Source of the DNA: Letharia columbiana
Lineage: Eukaryota > Ascomycota > Lecanoromycetes > Lecanorales > Parmeliaceae
Assembly (NCBI RefSeq): GCF_014066305.1
Contig: NW_023501037.1
Coordinates: forward strand, 1,798,501 to 1,862,500
Direction: 5' to 3'
Length of the DNA stretch: 64,000 bases
This document shows positions 25,801-38,320 of the stretch, one piece after another. Under the pieces are notes generated by a model. That model did no database searches. It saw only the letters and a list, made by a program, of their open reading frames with translations, and was not told the origin of the DNA. Every line of letters begins with the position of its first letter. The first letter of the stretch is position 1. The position numbers were made by a program, and so were the translations under genes.

Positions 25801-28800
25801 AATAATAATTATAATATATAATTTATAGATCTTATTAAAGTATAATTTATATATAAATTTAAATAAATTATATTTTTAACTTTAAGTCTTATTATATTAT
25901 ATAAAATATTTAATTTTAATTTAATCTTAAATAGTTTAATTAGTATTTTAAAGAATTTTTTTTTAATTATCGCTTAATAGATAGATAATCTTTCTTATCT
26001 TATAAGATAAAAGCTTTATAAATAAAGCGTTATTATTAATAATTCTTAATTTTACTATTTATTTAATTATTAGTTTATTTAAGATTATTTATATTTTATT
26101 AATATTTCTCTTTAATTTCTTATTCGATAGACTACGTAAACGAGATTTTATATTCTTTATTCGCTTTCTAATCTTATAATATACTTTCTCTATTATTATC
26201 GATATAATAGAATTTATCTCTTATTATAACTACTTTATCGAGAAAATTATTATTATTATATTTATAAAAGATTTAATTTATAATATAATTAAATATCTAT
26301 ATATAAATAATAGATAATATTTATACTTCTTCGCTAATCTATTATAATATACTCGCCCCTTTTTATATAGTTTTTATATATTTATAAAATTATTAATTAT
26401 AATTTTAAATTATTTTATCTTATAGATATTAATTAATATAAGAATTAGAGTAGTATTTAATTTTATATTATAGAATTTATTAATATAAATTTAATTAATA
26501 GCGAAGTTATATTCGAATTTCCCTTTATCTTTAATTATAACTTTTATATAATTTTTATATAACTTAAAGATTATTAGAATTAAGAATCTCTCTTATTTAG
26601 ATTAAGCTTAATTATTAATTATATATTTAAATAATTTAATATTTATAAAAGTTAAGGGCTTAACGCTAATTTTATAATATTAAGTTAATTTATATATATA
26701 AAATATATAAAGTTATATAACGTTATAATTATCGAGATTTATAAACTTAATAATTTTTATAAACTAATTCGCTAAAATCTTTATTAGAATAATAATAAAA
26801 AAGAATTTTATTTTAAATATTATTTAAATTATATAATTCGCTTTATCTTTATATAGATAAGTAATATTAAATATCTTAATCGAAGAATATTAGAATTATT
26901 AATTCTTTTAAATAAATTATAATATAAGATATTTATCCGCGAAGAAAGACTTTTTAAAGACTTCGACGATAATAATATCTTAATACTTTTCGAGAATATT
27001 AAATTATAAAATAAATTATTATTTAAATATTTAATTTATTAATAGTATTAGAGTTTAAAGAAATATTTATATTAGCGAGTTAAATAAAAGAATTAAGTAT
27101 ATTTATCTTATTAAAGCTAAGCTTATTTATATTAATAGCTTCTTTATAGATATTTACTTAAAAATATTATTATATTAAATTATAGAGTTAATAAATCTTT
27201 AAAATAATAGAGATTAATATTTTTTACGAATCTAAGATATAATCTAAGCCTCTAAATATTTAAATATTATTAATATTTATATTATTATAATTAAGCTATA
27301 AGACTTATTTTATAATTTATTAAGTTATATTAAATTATTAAGATCTCTCTTTCTTATTAAGCTTTATTTTTTTATTATATTAATTAATATAAAGAATAAA
27401 TAATTAATAATATTTAAATATATACTTTAATATTAAATCTTTATCGTCGATTTTTATATTATTTTATATCTTTCTTTAATTTATAATCTTATTAATCTTA
27501 ATATTATAAGAGTTAGCTAATTAAAAAGTATAATCTTATTTAATTAAAAGCTCTATTAATATAATATCTTCTATTATTAAACGCTTTTCTCTTATAATAA
27601 AAGTATATTATTACTCTTATAAGTTTTAAGTATAACGACGTTATCTATTAAATTATTAACGAACTTCTTTTATAAAAAATAATAATAAATTTATAATTAA
27701 AAGTTATTCTTATTTAAGCTAATATTAATAAGTTAGAAATTTTTTTTATTTTTTTTATAAATATTAAGTAAGTTAAGTAATAAGATCGGAGGTTAAGTAA
27801 TAATAGAATAAAGAGAAAGTAAAATTTTAATAAAATTAGATTAAGATAAAGTATTATAAAAATTAAAAGAGATTAAAAACTTTAAGATTTATTTTAATTT
27901 AATAAAAGAAAAGATTAAACGCTTAAGTATTTTAAAAAATCGTTAAAATTAAGAATATAAGCGTATTAATAAATTTTATAAAATTTTAAAGATATTAGCT
28001 TCGATATCTAACGTCTTAATTAAAGTTAGAATTAATATTAATACTTATTATTAATATAAAAAAGCGAAATTAATAAATCTTTAATTACGCGTTATAAAAA
28101 TATTCGTTACTCGAATATATATATTTACTTTTAATACTTATACGCCTCTTATAAATTATTATTATTATTTATAATCGAGCTTATATTATTTATTCTATAG
28201 ATTAAATAAAATAATATTATAAAATTTTTATTAATATTACTTTAGAATTATTTCGATTAAAAATAAATAATAAGAGCTTTAAAATTAAGTTACTTTTAAA
28301 ATTAAGAGATTATTATTAAATTATTTATTAACTTCTAAATAGAGATAAGCTTATATTTATTTAGATTATCGATAATAATAAATTAAAGAAAGTTAATACT
28401 AGAGAGATTTTTAATTAATAGTTTATTAAATTAATAAAGATTTATTAATCTCTTAATTATTAAGAGCTTCTAAGTCTTTATATATTCGTCTTTTTATATT
28501 TTTATTAATTCTCTTTTAAATAATCGCTTCTCTTACTTCGTAAATATCTTATTAATTAATAAGATTAATTTATATAAGAATTTAAGAAGAAAATTAGAGT
28601 CTTATATAATTATATAATTAGAAATAAATAATAATTAGATAATCTCGCTTACGATAGTATTAATCTTTCTCTTATATAATTTTATAGACTTTTTTTAAAG
28701 ATCTTTATATCTTAATTAACGCGAGAACTCCTCTTTTATCGCTTTAAATATAAACTTTAAAAATTAAAGTTCTTTATAAATATTATTTTAATTCGCGAGA

Positions 28801-28849
28801 ACGTTTAATTTAGTAATATCGATTTTAAGATAGAAATTGATTTCGATAA

Positions 28850-30560
28850 GTGCTATTATTATAAGTATATCGTTTAAAGAAAGTATAGATATTAATATAA
28901 TAATATATATAATGCGATAATAAGAAAACGTGTATTAGATTAAGTAAGATATAAGATAAAAGAAATTTAAATAAGGCTATAAGATTCAAGTTGAATATTT
29001 AATATTATTTTCTAAAATATATATTATATTTTTAATTAACTTTAATTAATTATAAGTAGACTTTAATTAGTACTAACTTTATTAATAGTTATCTTAATAA
29101 CTTTAATTAAATATTAATATATTATATCTTTAATTAATTTTAATTAATTATTAATAGAAACTTCGATAGAAGTTTTAACTAGCGTTAAAATTAGTAATAT
29201 ATATATCGATAATAAGAGTATAAATTTCGCTACTATATCTAATAGAGATATAAATTTATTTAATAATAATATAAATTTTTTAAGATCTATTCTCTATTAA
29301 TAATTTCGAAATTAATAATTTTTAATAAGATTTAAGCGATAATAATTACTTCGATAATTAATATTTCGAAAATTAATACTTATTTTAACTTTTCGATATA
29401 AGAGGTAATAATAAAATATAGTAATTAATAAATATTATATTTATATAATTTTTATTTACTCTTTAATTAATTAATAGATAATTAAATTTCTTTTTTAATA
29501 GATATATTAATCTTCTTTCTTCTTTATATCTATAAAAATCGATTAATTAAATTATCTTCTCTTCGAATATATATAACTCTTAATAATTCGTTTAACTTCG
29601 ATTATTTATATTTAAAAAACTTTTATTTTAATATAAAGATATATTAGCTAGCTAAATATAATAAAATAGCTATATATTATAAATAATAATAAATAGATCT
29701 AATATATTTCTTTTATAATATTTAAGATTATTTTTAGAAGTATTACTATCTAAATTAAACGATTTAAATTAAAATAAAATTAATTTCTTTTATATAAAAT
29801 ATATATTTTTAAATTATATACTCTATAGACGGCTTTACTATTTTAAAATAAATATATAAATATAGTTTTATATATATAAAAGCGCTTTAATTATATATAT
29901 ATTAAATATAAAGAAATATTTAAAAATAATAAAAGTATTCCTTCTCTAAATAGCTCGTTATAGACCCTTTCTTTTTATAAATACTTATTAATATAAAATA
30001 TTTTTTATATATAGATTTATAAATATCTTTTATATAATTATAAAGAATATAAAGTTAAAATTAGACTTTATAATAAGTAAGACTAGAGTAATAGTATACG
30101 TTTACTAAGATATTAATACGTTATTAATTATTAAAGAACGCGTATCTTATAATTAATTAATAATAGATAAGAGAATATATATCGAGTATATCGCTTTTAT
30201 AAAAAATAATATAAAAATAATAGTAGATTTATTAGATATCTACGAGGTTATAGAAAGCGAAAATCGATTCTTTTATATACGTCTTTCGATATTATAAATC
30301 GCGATATAATTAATAATATTAATAATTTAATAACTCTAATTATTATAAGAGAAGGAGATATATATTTACTCGAAGGTGATATAATTATAAATTTGATATT
30401 ATAGTAGTAATTAAATGAGTAGAAGATAAAGAAAGAGAGAATAAACGCGGTGTAAATAATAAATCTAAATAATAAGATAATAGTATTTCTTATCTCTATA
30501 ATAAGTTTAAGTTATAATATTATAATTTCGTCTTTAATAATTAACTCTATAGAATTATAT
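28850..30560. other. degraded DNA upstream of the Plavaka relic
   Basis: RIP-mutated sequence with a plus-strand frame rich in Gln, Asn, Asp and Phe near 29280-29400. It could be the N-terminal part of the Plavaka transposase gene that follows, but I see no diagnostic motif. A short stretch near 30370-30470 is a little less mutated. Confidence 0.4.
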
Positions 30561-33560
30561 TTAAAAAAGCGAGATATTAAAAGATCGATAAAACTATAAT
30601 TTAAATTAAAGCCTCTTAATTAAATAAAATTAATATTTAATTATTAGACTAAGTTAGACGTTAGATCGATATTTAATATAAATAATTTTTAAAATTTATT
30701 TAAATCCCGGGAAGATTATATATTAACGCTATAATTTTTTAAGTTAAAACTCTTTAATAGTAATATTAATAAGTTCTTTCGCGATATTTATTTATAGCGA
30801 TTTCGAGACGGCTCTAGCTTTAATAGCGCGAAATTATTAAGATATAAGATATAGAATATATATAATAATAATATCGACGACGATTAAATTAGTTAATCTT
30901 TTAAAATTTATAACTTTAAACTCGAATTAAAATCGAAGATATATTACGTTATTTACTTCGATATTATAAATATTATTAAAGTATTTCTAATATATAAATC
31001 TTTTAATATAAGTTTATATTATCGATTTATATATTAAAGAAATACTAATAAAGCGAGAGTCTATAGCGAGATATATATCGCGGATTAATAATAGAAAATA
31101 TAGAATAAGCTATCTAATAGCTCTATCGTTATTTCTATTATTTTAATATTAAATAAAACTTATCTCTTTCGAATATATAGAAATTAATATACTTAATTAA
31201 TTTATATTATAATTAGAAATCTTTAATAAGATATATAACGCGTATATAATAGATTAAATATAGCGATTTTAAGAATAATATCGATTATTATAAAAAAAGA
31301 AGCTAAGATCTAAATCTATTATTATATCTTAAATTTAATAATTAAAAATAACTTCTTATACTCTCGCGATATATTATTTATTAACGAAGTATATTTAATA
31401 ATTAAAGAATACTTTAAATATAATATTAATATATAATATATAAATGACTTAATTTAAAGATATTATTTAATATTAATTATTATAATATTAGATTATAAGA
31501 AATAAATAATAATTATTTTAATCTTAAGTAATAGATACTATTTTATATATATAATCTCACCTATAAAGAGAAAGCGATTATATTTTTTAATTTTATATTT
31601 TAAATAAATACTTAAGTATATAGCTAAGTAGCTAAGATTATAAAAGAGATATATTAAAAAAATATCGAAATACTTATAAAATATAATATTCTATAACTAT
31701 CGTTCTTTTATTAATAATTACTTTATTATCGATATATATTAGCTATAATATTTCGATATTCTATATTTCTTAATAATTAAGAGATTTATAAATTATTTAC
31801 TTAAATAGTAAATTAAATATATTAAAGCTATAAAGATAGAGAATAAAATAAATAAGCTTCTTAATACTCGCTTTTAAATAATCTCTAATTATATTAATTT
31901 AAGATATATTAAATCTTTAAATAAAAAGATATAGTAAATAAAAGAGAATAATTAAATTCTATAGAGGATAATAATAGTTATCTTTATATCGATCTTAATT
32001 AAGTTAAATTCGAATACGTTATATATAGATTACGCTATTCTTAATCTTATTATATTAGCGAGATATCGTTTTTATAATAATAATATTATTCGATATCTAC
32101 TCGCGATCTTAGCTTAAATTAATTTATTAAAAGAGATTTTTCGAGTATATAGATCTTTAGATAAAATAATAAGTAAAGATTATTTTAACTTCTTAAAGTT
32201 TTATAGTATTAATTACTTATTTAAAATAATATAATTATTTAATTTATTTAATAGATTAATTATTTAAATAGAAGAAAAGATATATATTAAATTCTTTAAA
32301 AAGTATTACGAATTAATAAATAAGTATAATAACTATATTAAATAGATTATATATTATAATATCGTATATTAGAAGATAATTATAATATATAATCTTATTA
32401 AATATTAAGATATAGAAATATTATTATTTATAATTAAGAGATTATAAAAGAAAGAGAAGAAGATTAAGGCGAGAACTTCTTTAGATCTTTATATCTAGAA
32501 TTAATAGGCGAATAATAAAAAGCATAATATTATAAGATAAATCTATTATTATAATAGTCGTTATTAGTAATTAATAAAAGTCGTTACTAAATAGTTAAAG
32601 TTAAATATTTTCCTCGAAGTTCTAGTCGTCTTTATTTAAATAGATTAAATAAAATTAAAAAAATATTATCTATTTAAGAGAGATAATAATATTAATATAT
32701 ATAAGGCGAACTATAAATAAATATATCGATATCCGATCTATATTTATTTTAATATTCGATATTAAAAAGCTTTTAAAAAGAATTCTCTAGATATAGCTCG
32801 CTTATTTAAAGATATCGTTATTTATAAATCTATTAATTAATTCTTTTAAAAAAGATAATATAGAGATTACGTTTAAGTCTATAAATATAATTAATAGATC
32901 TTCAATACTAATAAAATTCTTTTAAAGAAACTAATAGAGAAAGTACTAATTATAATAGAAGTAATAAACCTAGCTTATAGAGATTTTAGATAAAGATCAA
33001 TTTATTTATAGAGTATTTTTATAGAGATATTTAAGTATTAATATAATAAATAAATTTAGAAATATTATAATATAGTGGAAGTAGAAAAGGCGTAATTATT
33101 AATAGCGCGAAATCTAAAAATTCTCGAAAAATAACGATTCTATAGCCTCGTAAGTATCGAGAGAAGTATATATATTATACCCGCGTCGATAAAAGATAAA
33201 AAAATTTATTATATTAATAATTTTATTAACTTTAATTAATATAATAGTATTTATAATTTAAATTTTCTAAATAAGAGTTATAGAGTAGTAAAGGAGATTA
33301 ATATACGCTATATTATAAGATAATAGAGATATCGAGAATCTAAATCTTAGAATATTAGAAATAAAATTAAATATATAATAAGTAAAATTAATCTTAATTA
33401 CTCTTTTTAATTTAAATATCTTTTTTAATTTAAATATTCTTCTTAATCTAGATATTCTTCTTAATTTAAATAACTTTCGAATTATCTTTAGAATTTATCG
33501 AGTAAAGAGAAGTTTTATAATTATAGAATATATATATAAATATTATAATTAGAAAGAGAA
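30560..33560 (+). pseudogene. Plavaka-type transposase relic
   Basis: The plus-strand frame follows the Plavaka transposases known from fungal genomes. Near 31050-31280 are blocks corresponding to VYSEIYTADWW, then SIVISIILASDKT-like, then AWPVYITIGN-like and KDIRR-like sequence. Near 31900-32060 comes a YTNLRYI-like block. Near 32170-32280 comes a block corresponding to DHFNFPKFHS...RLFG..DG..TE, typical of the C-terminal half of the family. Trp and Gln codons are mostly stops. The N-terminus may extend upstream. Terminal inverted repeats were not found, so element boundaries are unknown. Confidence 0.75.
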
Positions 33561-33726
33561 GAGAGAGCGAGCTTTTTTCTAATTAAAGAGATATTAATAC
33601 GCTTTAAAAAGTATCTAATTAAGTATTTCGACGTCGAAGACTACTATTAGATTAATTTATAATTTCTTATAACTTAAAAAACGCTATCGCTTATAATAAG
33701 AATTATTATTTAAAGTTCTTTTAAAT

Positions 33727-34056
33727 TATTAATAATTTATATAATAATACTAGAATTAAGATATATTATTTTAAAAATATAATAAATTAGAAGAAAGTTT
33801 TAACGTAAGCTATTATAGGGGGTATAAGATAATAAAAATTATTAATAATCTATATAATAATATTAGAATCGAGATATATTATTTTAAAAATATAATAAAT
33901 TAGAAGAAAGTCTTAATATAAGCTATTATAGAGAATATAAGATAATAAGAATTATTAATAGTCTATACGATAATACTAGAATTAAGATATATTATTTTAA
34001 AAATATAATAAATTAGAAGAAAGTCTTAACGTAAGATATTATAGAGGGAGATCTAT
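33727..34056 (+). repeat. 113-bp tandem repeat, about three copies
   Basis: Units start at 33727, 33841 and 33954 (steps 114 and 113 bp); the third ends near 34050. Each contains TACTAGAATTAAGATATATT or a close variant and AATTAGAAGAAAGT. It lies just downstream of the Plavaka relic. The period is not a multiple of three in both steps, so it may be non-coding. Confidence 0.92.
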
Positions 34057-34579
34057 ATATATTATTACTCGCTATATTCTTATATATATAATTATCTAAA
34101 AGTCGAAACTTCTAACTTAAGAAAGTCGATTTTAATTTTATAAAAAAAATACCCGATACTTTAACGAGTATTAATATATATAAATTCTAAAGAGATTTAA
34201 ATATTAAGAGAAGAGATTAATAGAGCTAAGATCGGGTAATAGAGATATAAATATATATTATTAATCTTTATATATATTATATTAACTTTAACGCGGTTAT
34301 AGCGATAAGAAAGTATATTAATAATAATTTTCCTTCTTAAATAATTAGCGCTTATAAGATATATTATAAATAATAATATTTTTATCTTTAGTAGAAAAGA
34401 TAGATTACTTAATATAGTAATATAAATTTATATATATAAATCTAATATTTAATAATAGTATTATTAAGTTAAATTAAATCGAATTTATAGTATAACTAAG
34501 TCGAGTTAAACTCGACTTATAAAGTTAAATTAATATCGCGAATTATAGAAATAATAAAATATTAATATAAGATAATTAT
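34057..34579. other. degraded DNA, nothing recognised
   Basis: RIP-mutated sequence between the 113-bp repeats and the A-rich tract. No feature recognised. Confidence 0.4.
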
Positions 34580-34879
34580 TATTTCTAAAAAAATTATTGA
34601 AAAGTATATATAAATTATAAAATTAGAAAAAATATTTAAAAAAAATATAAAAATTTTAAAATAAAAAAAATTATTAAAAAAAATAAAAAAATTTTAAAAT
34701 TAAAAAAAAATTTTAAAATAATTTTGAAATTTATAGTAATTATTAAATCGGCGGATAGCGTATAAAAAAAAAAAAAAAAATTTAAAAAAAGGAAAATAAA
34801 AAAAAAATAAAAAAAAATTTTTTAATTAAAGAAAATTTTTATTAAAAAAAAAAAAAAAAAAAAAAAAATAAAAAATTAA

Positions 34880-34929
<50 letters not shown>

Positions 34930-34930
34930 A
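34580..34930 (+). repeat. A-rich tract with long poly(A) runs
   Basis: Strongly strand-asymmetric A-rich sequence with runs of 17 A (34764-34780), 25 A (34844-34868) and 46 A (34882-34927). It could be the 3' tail of a LINE-type retroposon on the plus strand, a degenerate A-rich satellite, or partly an assembly artefact. The open frame on the other strand (poly-Phe) is meaningless. Confidence 0.85.
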
Positions 34931-35076
34931 ATTATTATTTAATTTAATAATTATATAGGTAATTAATCCTCTAAGCGAAATAAAAGTATTTAAAAGAACG
35001 ATATTTAGATTATCTATGGTTTTCACGATAGCCTAAATAATCTATAAATCAAGGGAAAAAGTCCTCGCAAAATACT

Positions 35077-35151
35077 AAAAATTTTTTTTTATATAATACC
35101 ATTTTTCGAATTTGTAGTGAAGTCTTATAAAAGGTATTATGAGAAATTTTT
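35077..35151. repeat. imperfect inverted repeat with T-rich arm
   Basis: ATAATACC (35093-35100) and GGTATTAT (35133-35140) pair perfectly. The pairing continues outward less perfectly (AAAAATTT against AAATTTTT). The surrounding 34970-35160 has normal CA and TG content, so it is a small RIP-poor patch at the left edge of the gypsy element. It may be part of a degraded LTR or a MITE end; not resolved. Confidence 0.55.
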
Positions 35152-35289
35152 CTATTCTCTCCTTTACTTAATATTTATAATATTAAAAACTTAGAAGAAA
35201 TAATATAACTCTCTTCTTTTTATTTTAAAATTATTATAAATTTCGAATATATAATTAAGTAAGATAAATCGAGTTAATAATCTTCTTAC

Positions 35290-36474
35290 TTAGATATTTA
35301 ATTATTAATAATTCTTATTATCTAACGATATAGTAGATAATATTAAAATTATTATAAACTTTTAATAAATTATTAATATTAATTTTAATTACGCTATTAA
35401 GTCGATAAAAAGCTTAATTAATTTCTTATTATACTTCGTAATCTTCGCTATTAAGAAGATTAATTTTAAGATATAGTTAAATAATATATCGATTTTAAGA
35501 TTAAGAAGAATAAGATAATAAATTAATAGAATAAGATTTAATAACGCTTAAAGTAAGTTAGTATTAAGATTAAGAAGCTATAAGAATATAATAGAGATCT
35601 TCGATAATAGTTAATAGTAATATAATTAAGTATATTTAAAGATTTATAAACTATCTTTAAGATATAAGCGTTAATTCTATTAAAGCTTATCTAAGTTTTA
35701 CTTTCTACTTATAAAAAGAAAAATTCTATTAAACTATTAAATCCTCTCTTTTTTATTAACGATAAAAATCTTATATAAAAGAATTAATTAATTAAAATAA
35801 AGGAAAAGTTATCGAGTAATAAGAATTACTATCTTATCGAGACGTCTTAAATTATTTATCTTCTATTATATATAGATAGAAAAGCGATCTCTTATACTTT
35901 AAATAGAAGATATAGAGATATTATAAATTTTCATATATTAGTTAGCGAGGTTATAAACTAGCTAATTAAGATTTATAAAGAAATAAATTATTATAAAAAG
36001 ATAAGATATAATTATAACTCTCTTTAATAAATAATTTAAACCTTTAATAGATTTTATATAAAACTTATTAGACTCGATTCTATACTTAATTATAATGAAA
36101 CCTACCTAAGAGATAATTTAGATATTAAACTATAAATATATACTCGACTTTATTTCGTTTTTATAGCCCTTTCTAATTATAAATTTATATCTTTAAAGAA
36201 TATTAAGAAATATCTTATAAATAATAATAATTTATAGCGCGTAGACTATAAACGATATCTAGCTCTAATTATTAATAAAACGACTTCTAAAACTATCATA
36301 ATTTGAATAAGAAAGATAATTACCGCTATAACCGAGGATCGTATATCTTTCGCTATTATATCGAGAGCTTATATTCTAAATATCTTTTAGAGTATATTAA
36401 AGATAATAATCGATATAGATTCGAGGGATTTAATATATTTTAATTATAGGAAGATAGATTATATAAGATATGAC
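35290..36474 (+). pseudogene. gag: gypsy-1 Gag relic, cut by Tc1/mariner
   Basis: A degenerate capsid frame reads PLFFINDKNLI...KIKEKLSSNK...YPTE-like, then ISYTLPRR-like and FNRFYIK-like blocks, the usual plan of fungal gypsy Gag. It ends at 36430-36474 in a zinc-knuckle-like stretch (CFNCRKIGHIR-like, written with Tyr for Cys and His after RIP). The Tc1/mariner target TA lies directly after this at 36475-36476, so the insertion split the gene. Stops fall at Gln and Trp positions. Confidence 0.75.
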
Positions 36475-36476
36475 TA

Positions 36477-36532
36477 TGGAGGATAGTACTAAAAGTTCTA
36501 CACATGCGCTAAATCTCTTAGTATACTTAGCA
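36477..36532 (+). repeat. left inverted repeat of Tc1/mariner
   Basis: 56 bp, including AAAAGTTCTACACATGCGC, matched by the inverse of 38263-38318. Differences are C/T or G/A with this copy carrying the C or G. Confidence 0.92.
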
Positions 36533-36559
36533 TTTTAATAAATCTAACCTTTTTCTTAA

Positions 36560-38171
36560 ATAGCTTTATTTTTCTAGTAATAATACTTTATATAACTACG
36601 TATATACTTATTTACTCGCTTTATAGAGTTATAAAGCCGTATATTACCTCTCTTATAGTCTTTCCTATACTCGTTACCGCCTTTAAAACGAATAACCTCT
36701 ATAATATATCTCGATATTCGCTTTATTTACTTCTGAATCCTCTTTTATATAAGCTTATAATTCTAGTAATATAGTTATCGTTCCTCGATATCTTTATAAG
36801 TTCTTAATATATCTTTTCGAATAGTTTAACGCTTTATTTATAGTTAATAAAGCTTAATTATATTAAGATCCGAAGAGTTATCGTATTAGAGTATTCGAAT
36901 AATATTTATTAATATATAAACTATTTCCTAATACTTTAATATATAAACTAAAATCTTATCTTCTATAACTATTATATTAAGTCTTTCTCGTTTACACTCC
37001 TAAGCGAACTTTAGAAGCTTTAGAATAAGAACTTATGTCTAATAAGAAGAAGAAATGTGAGAAATATAAGCGTATATATCTTTTTCTAGTAGTGATATTA
37101 ATTAATTCCTCTCTTTTTTTTCTTAATAGTAACTTTCTCAGTCTTAGCAGTGAATTTCCACTCGGGTTTCTTATTAGGAAGATTCCGTAGATCTATTCGT
37201 TATATATTAATTTTAAGTTCTTAAGCTTCTTTAACCTTAGCTTTTAGAGTATTATTAATTTTAGCGAGATTCGCGACATATTCTTTCTTTTTAACTATAG
37301 TTTTCGCTTTTTAAATATAGTACGACTCCTTCTTATTATATAAGAAACAATCTTAGAATATAAACTTTATAGTATCTACGAAACGACGTCGCATAGTAGA
37401 TTTAATAAAGACTTTATTAGGTTACCGCCATATACGCACTTTTCTCTATTAAGAATTTAAGATTATACTAATTTTATTACTTTAAATTATCTTTTTTTAC
37501 TTCTCTATAATTTAATCTTAGTATCGTAAAGCAAATTAATATCGAGCTTTTATTATAATTTCTATAAGAGAGGGTTTTTTAATAGTCTTATAGAGTCGGA
37601 AATTATTTCGTTTAAGTATATATAGAATCGTTATTAACGAGAGTCCTTATTTAGTAGCTAATATAAATAAGGTTTTTTTATAATTATAGCGATCTCTTCG
37701 TATAGCGGCTATAATAGTACTCTTAACCTCGAGAATAATAATTAAAAGTCGTTTAGATCTCGATATATTATTCACGTATAATAGTAGTAATTTCTAAGAC
37801 TTACTAGAATCAAATCTTCTATTATAGATTTATTTCTATAGATAATTAATAGTAAAGTAAGAGATTTTAATAATAGTAGTAATAATTTTAGCTATAATGC
37901 TAGCTTCGGCTAAAGTAAGTATCTAAAATTTGATATCGTTATTATAATTAATAGCTTAAGCTTTATCTATAAATATTTTAATATAGAGAATATAGAGAGG
38001 ATTACTTCTTATAGCTATATTAAGAACTTTATATATAATATAAAGTCTTAAGATTCTCCTTCTTTTCTTATAAACTAATACGTTTAGCATTAATATCGTA
38101 ATTCGATAAATATATTCTTTATATATAGCTGTAACGTCGCTATAACGCGTATATACTCCGTATATATACAC
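36560..38171 (-). pseudogene. Tc1/mariner transposase relic
   Basis: On the minus strand an open 71-codon piece (38171-37956) begins the gene. Downstream come a helix-turn-helix-like segment near 37890-37830 (LAEASIIAKIIT) and an AIRRDRYN-like block near 37700. Further on, near 37480-37430, is WSDETS-like sequence (read as SNKIS, first catalytic Asp lost), followed near 37420 by the K-V-R-I-W-R block typical of fungal Tc1 transposases. Later, near 36860, is a PDLN-like piece. Frame is broken by many stops. It cannot encode active enzyme. Confidence 0.82.
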
Positions 38172-38262
38172 TCTGTATATATATATCTCGTATATATAGT
38201 ATTTTTATCGCTATTAAGTAAAGAGTAGTAATATTAAGAATATTTAAAATATTTAGAATATT

Positions 38263-38318
38263 TATTAAGTATATTAAGAGATTTAGCGTATATATAGAAC
38301 TTTTAATATTATTCTCTA
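38263..38318 (-). repeat. right inverted repeat of Tc1/mariner
   Basis: 56 bp, inverse of 36477-36532 with RIP-type substitutions (for example TATATATA where the left arm reads CACATG). Confidence 0.92.
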
Positions 38319-38320
38319 TA

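Larger units (their letters stand above)
18678..28850. other. RIP-degraded unassigned DNA
   Basis: About 10 kb of strongly RIP-mutated sequence. I translated parts of it mentally on both strands and did not recognise a catalytic motif. A Lys/Arg-rich minus-strand stretch near 22100-22450 reads like a fragment of a transposon protein but cannot be named. Two related segments of about 70 bp recur near 19544-19614 and 19631-19701, with a partial third to about 19800. A fragment at about 19288-19400 matches the insertion at 41020. Confidence 0.45.
36477..38318 (-). mobile_element. complete Tc1/mariner element
   Basis: A 1,842-bp DNA transposon with 56-bp terminal inverted repeats (36477-36532 and 38263-38318) opening TGGAGGATAG on the left. 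It is flanked by the dinucleotide TA (36475-36476 and 38319-38320), the fixed target duplication of this superfamily. It encodes a degraded DDE transposase on the minus strand and sits within the Gag gene of gypsy-1, so it is younger than that element. The left inverted repeat keeps CpA and TpG sites that the right one has lost. Confidence 0.92.

Noticed and set aside
34826..35026. 66-codon minus-strand open frame, mostly poly-Phe
   Set aside because: Produced by the poly(A) runs on the plus strand.
37956..38171. 71-codon minus-strand open frame as a gene of its own
   Set aside because: It is the N-terminal piece of the broken Tc1/mariner transposase and is listed there.
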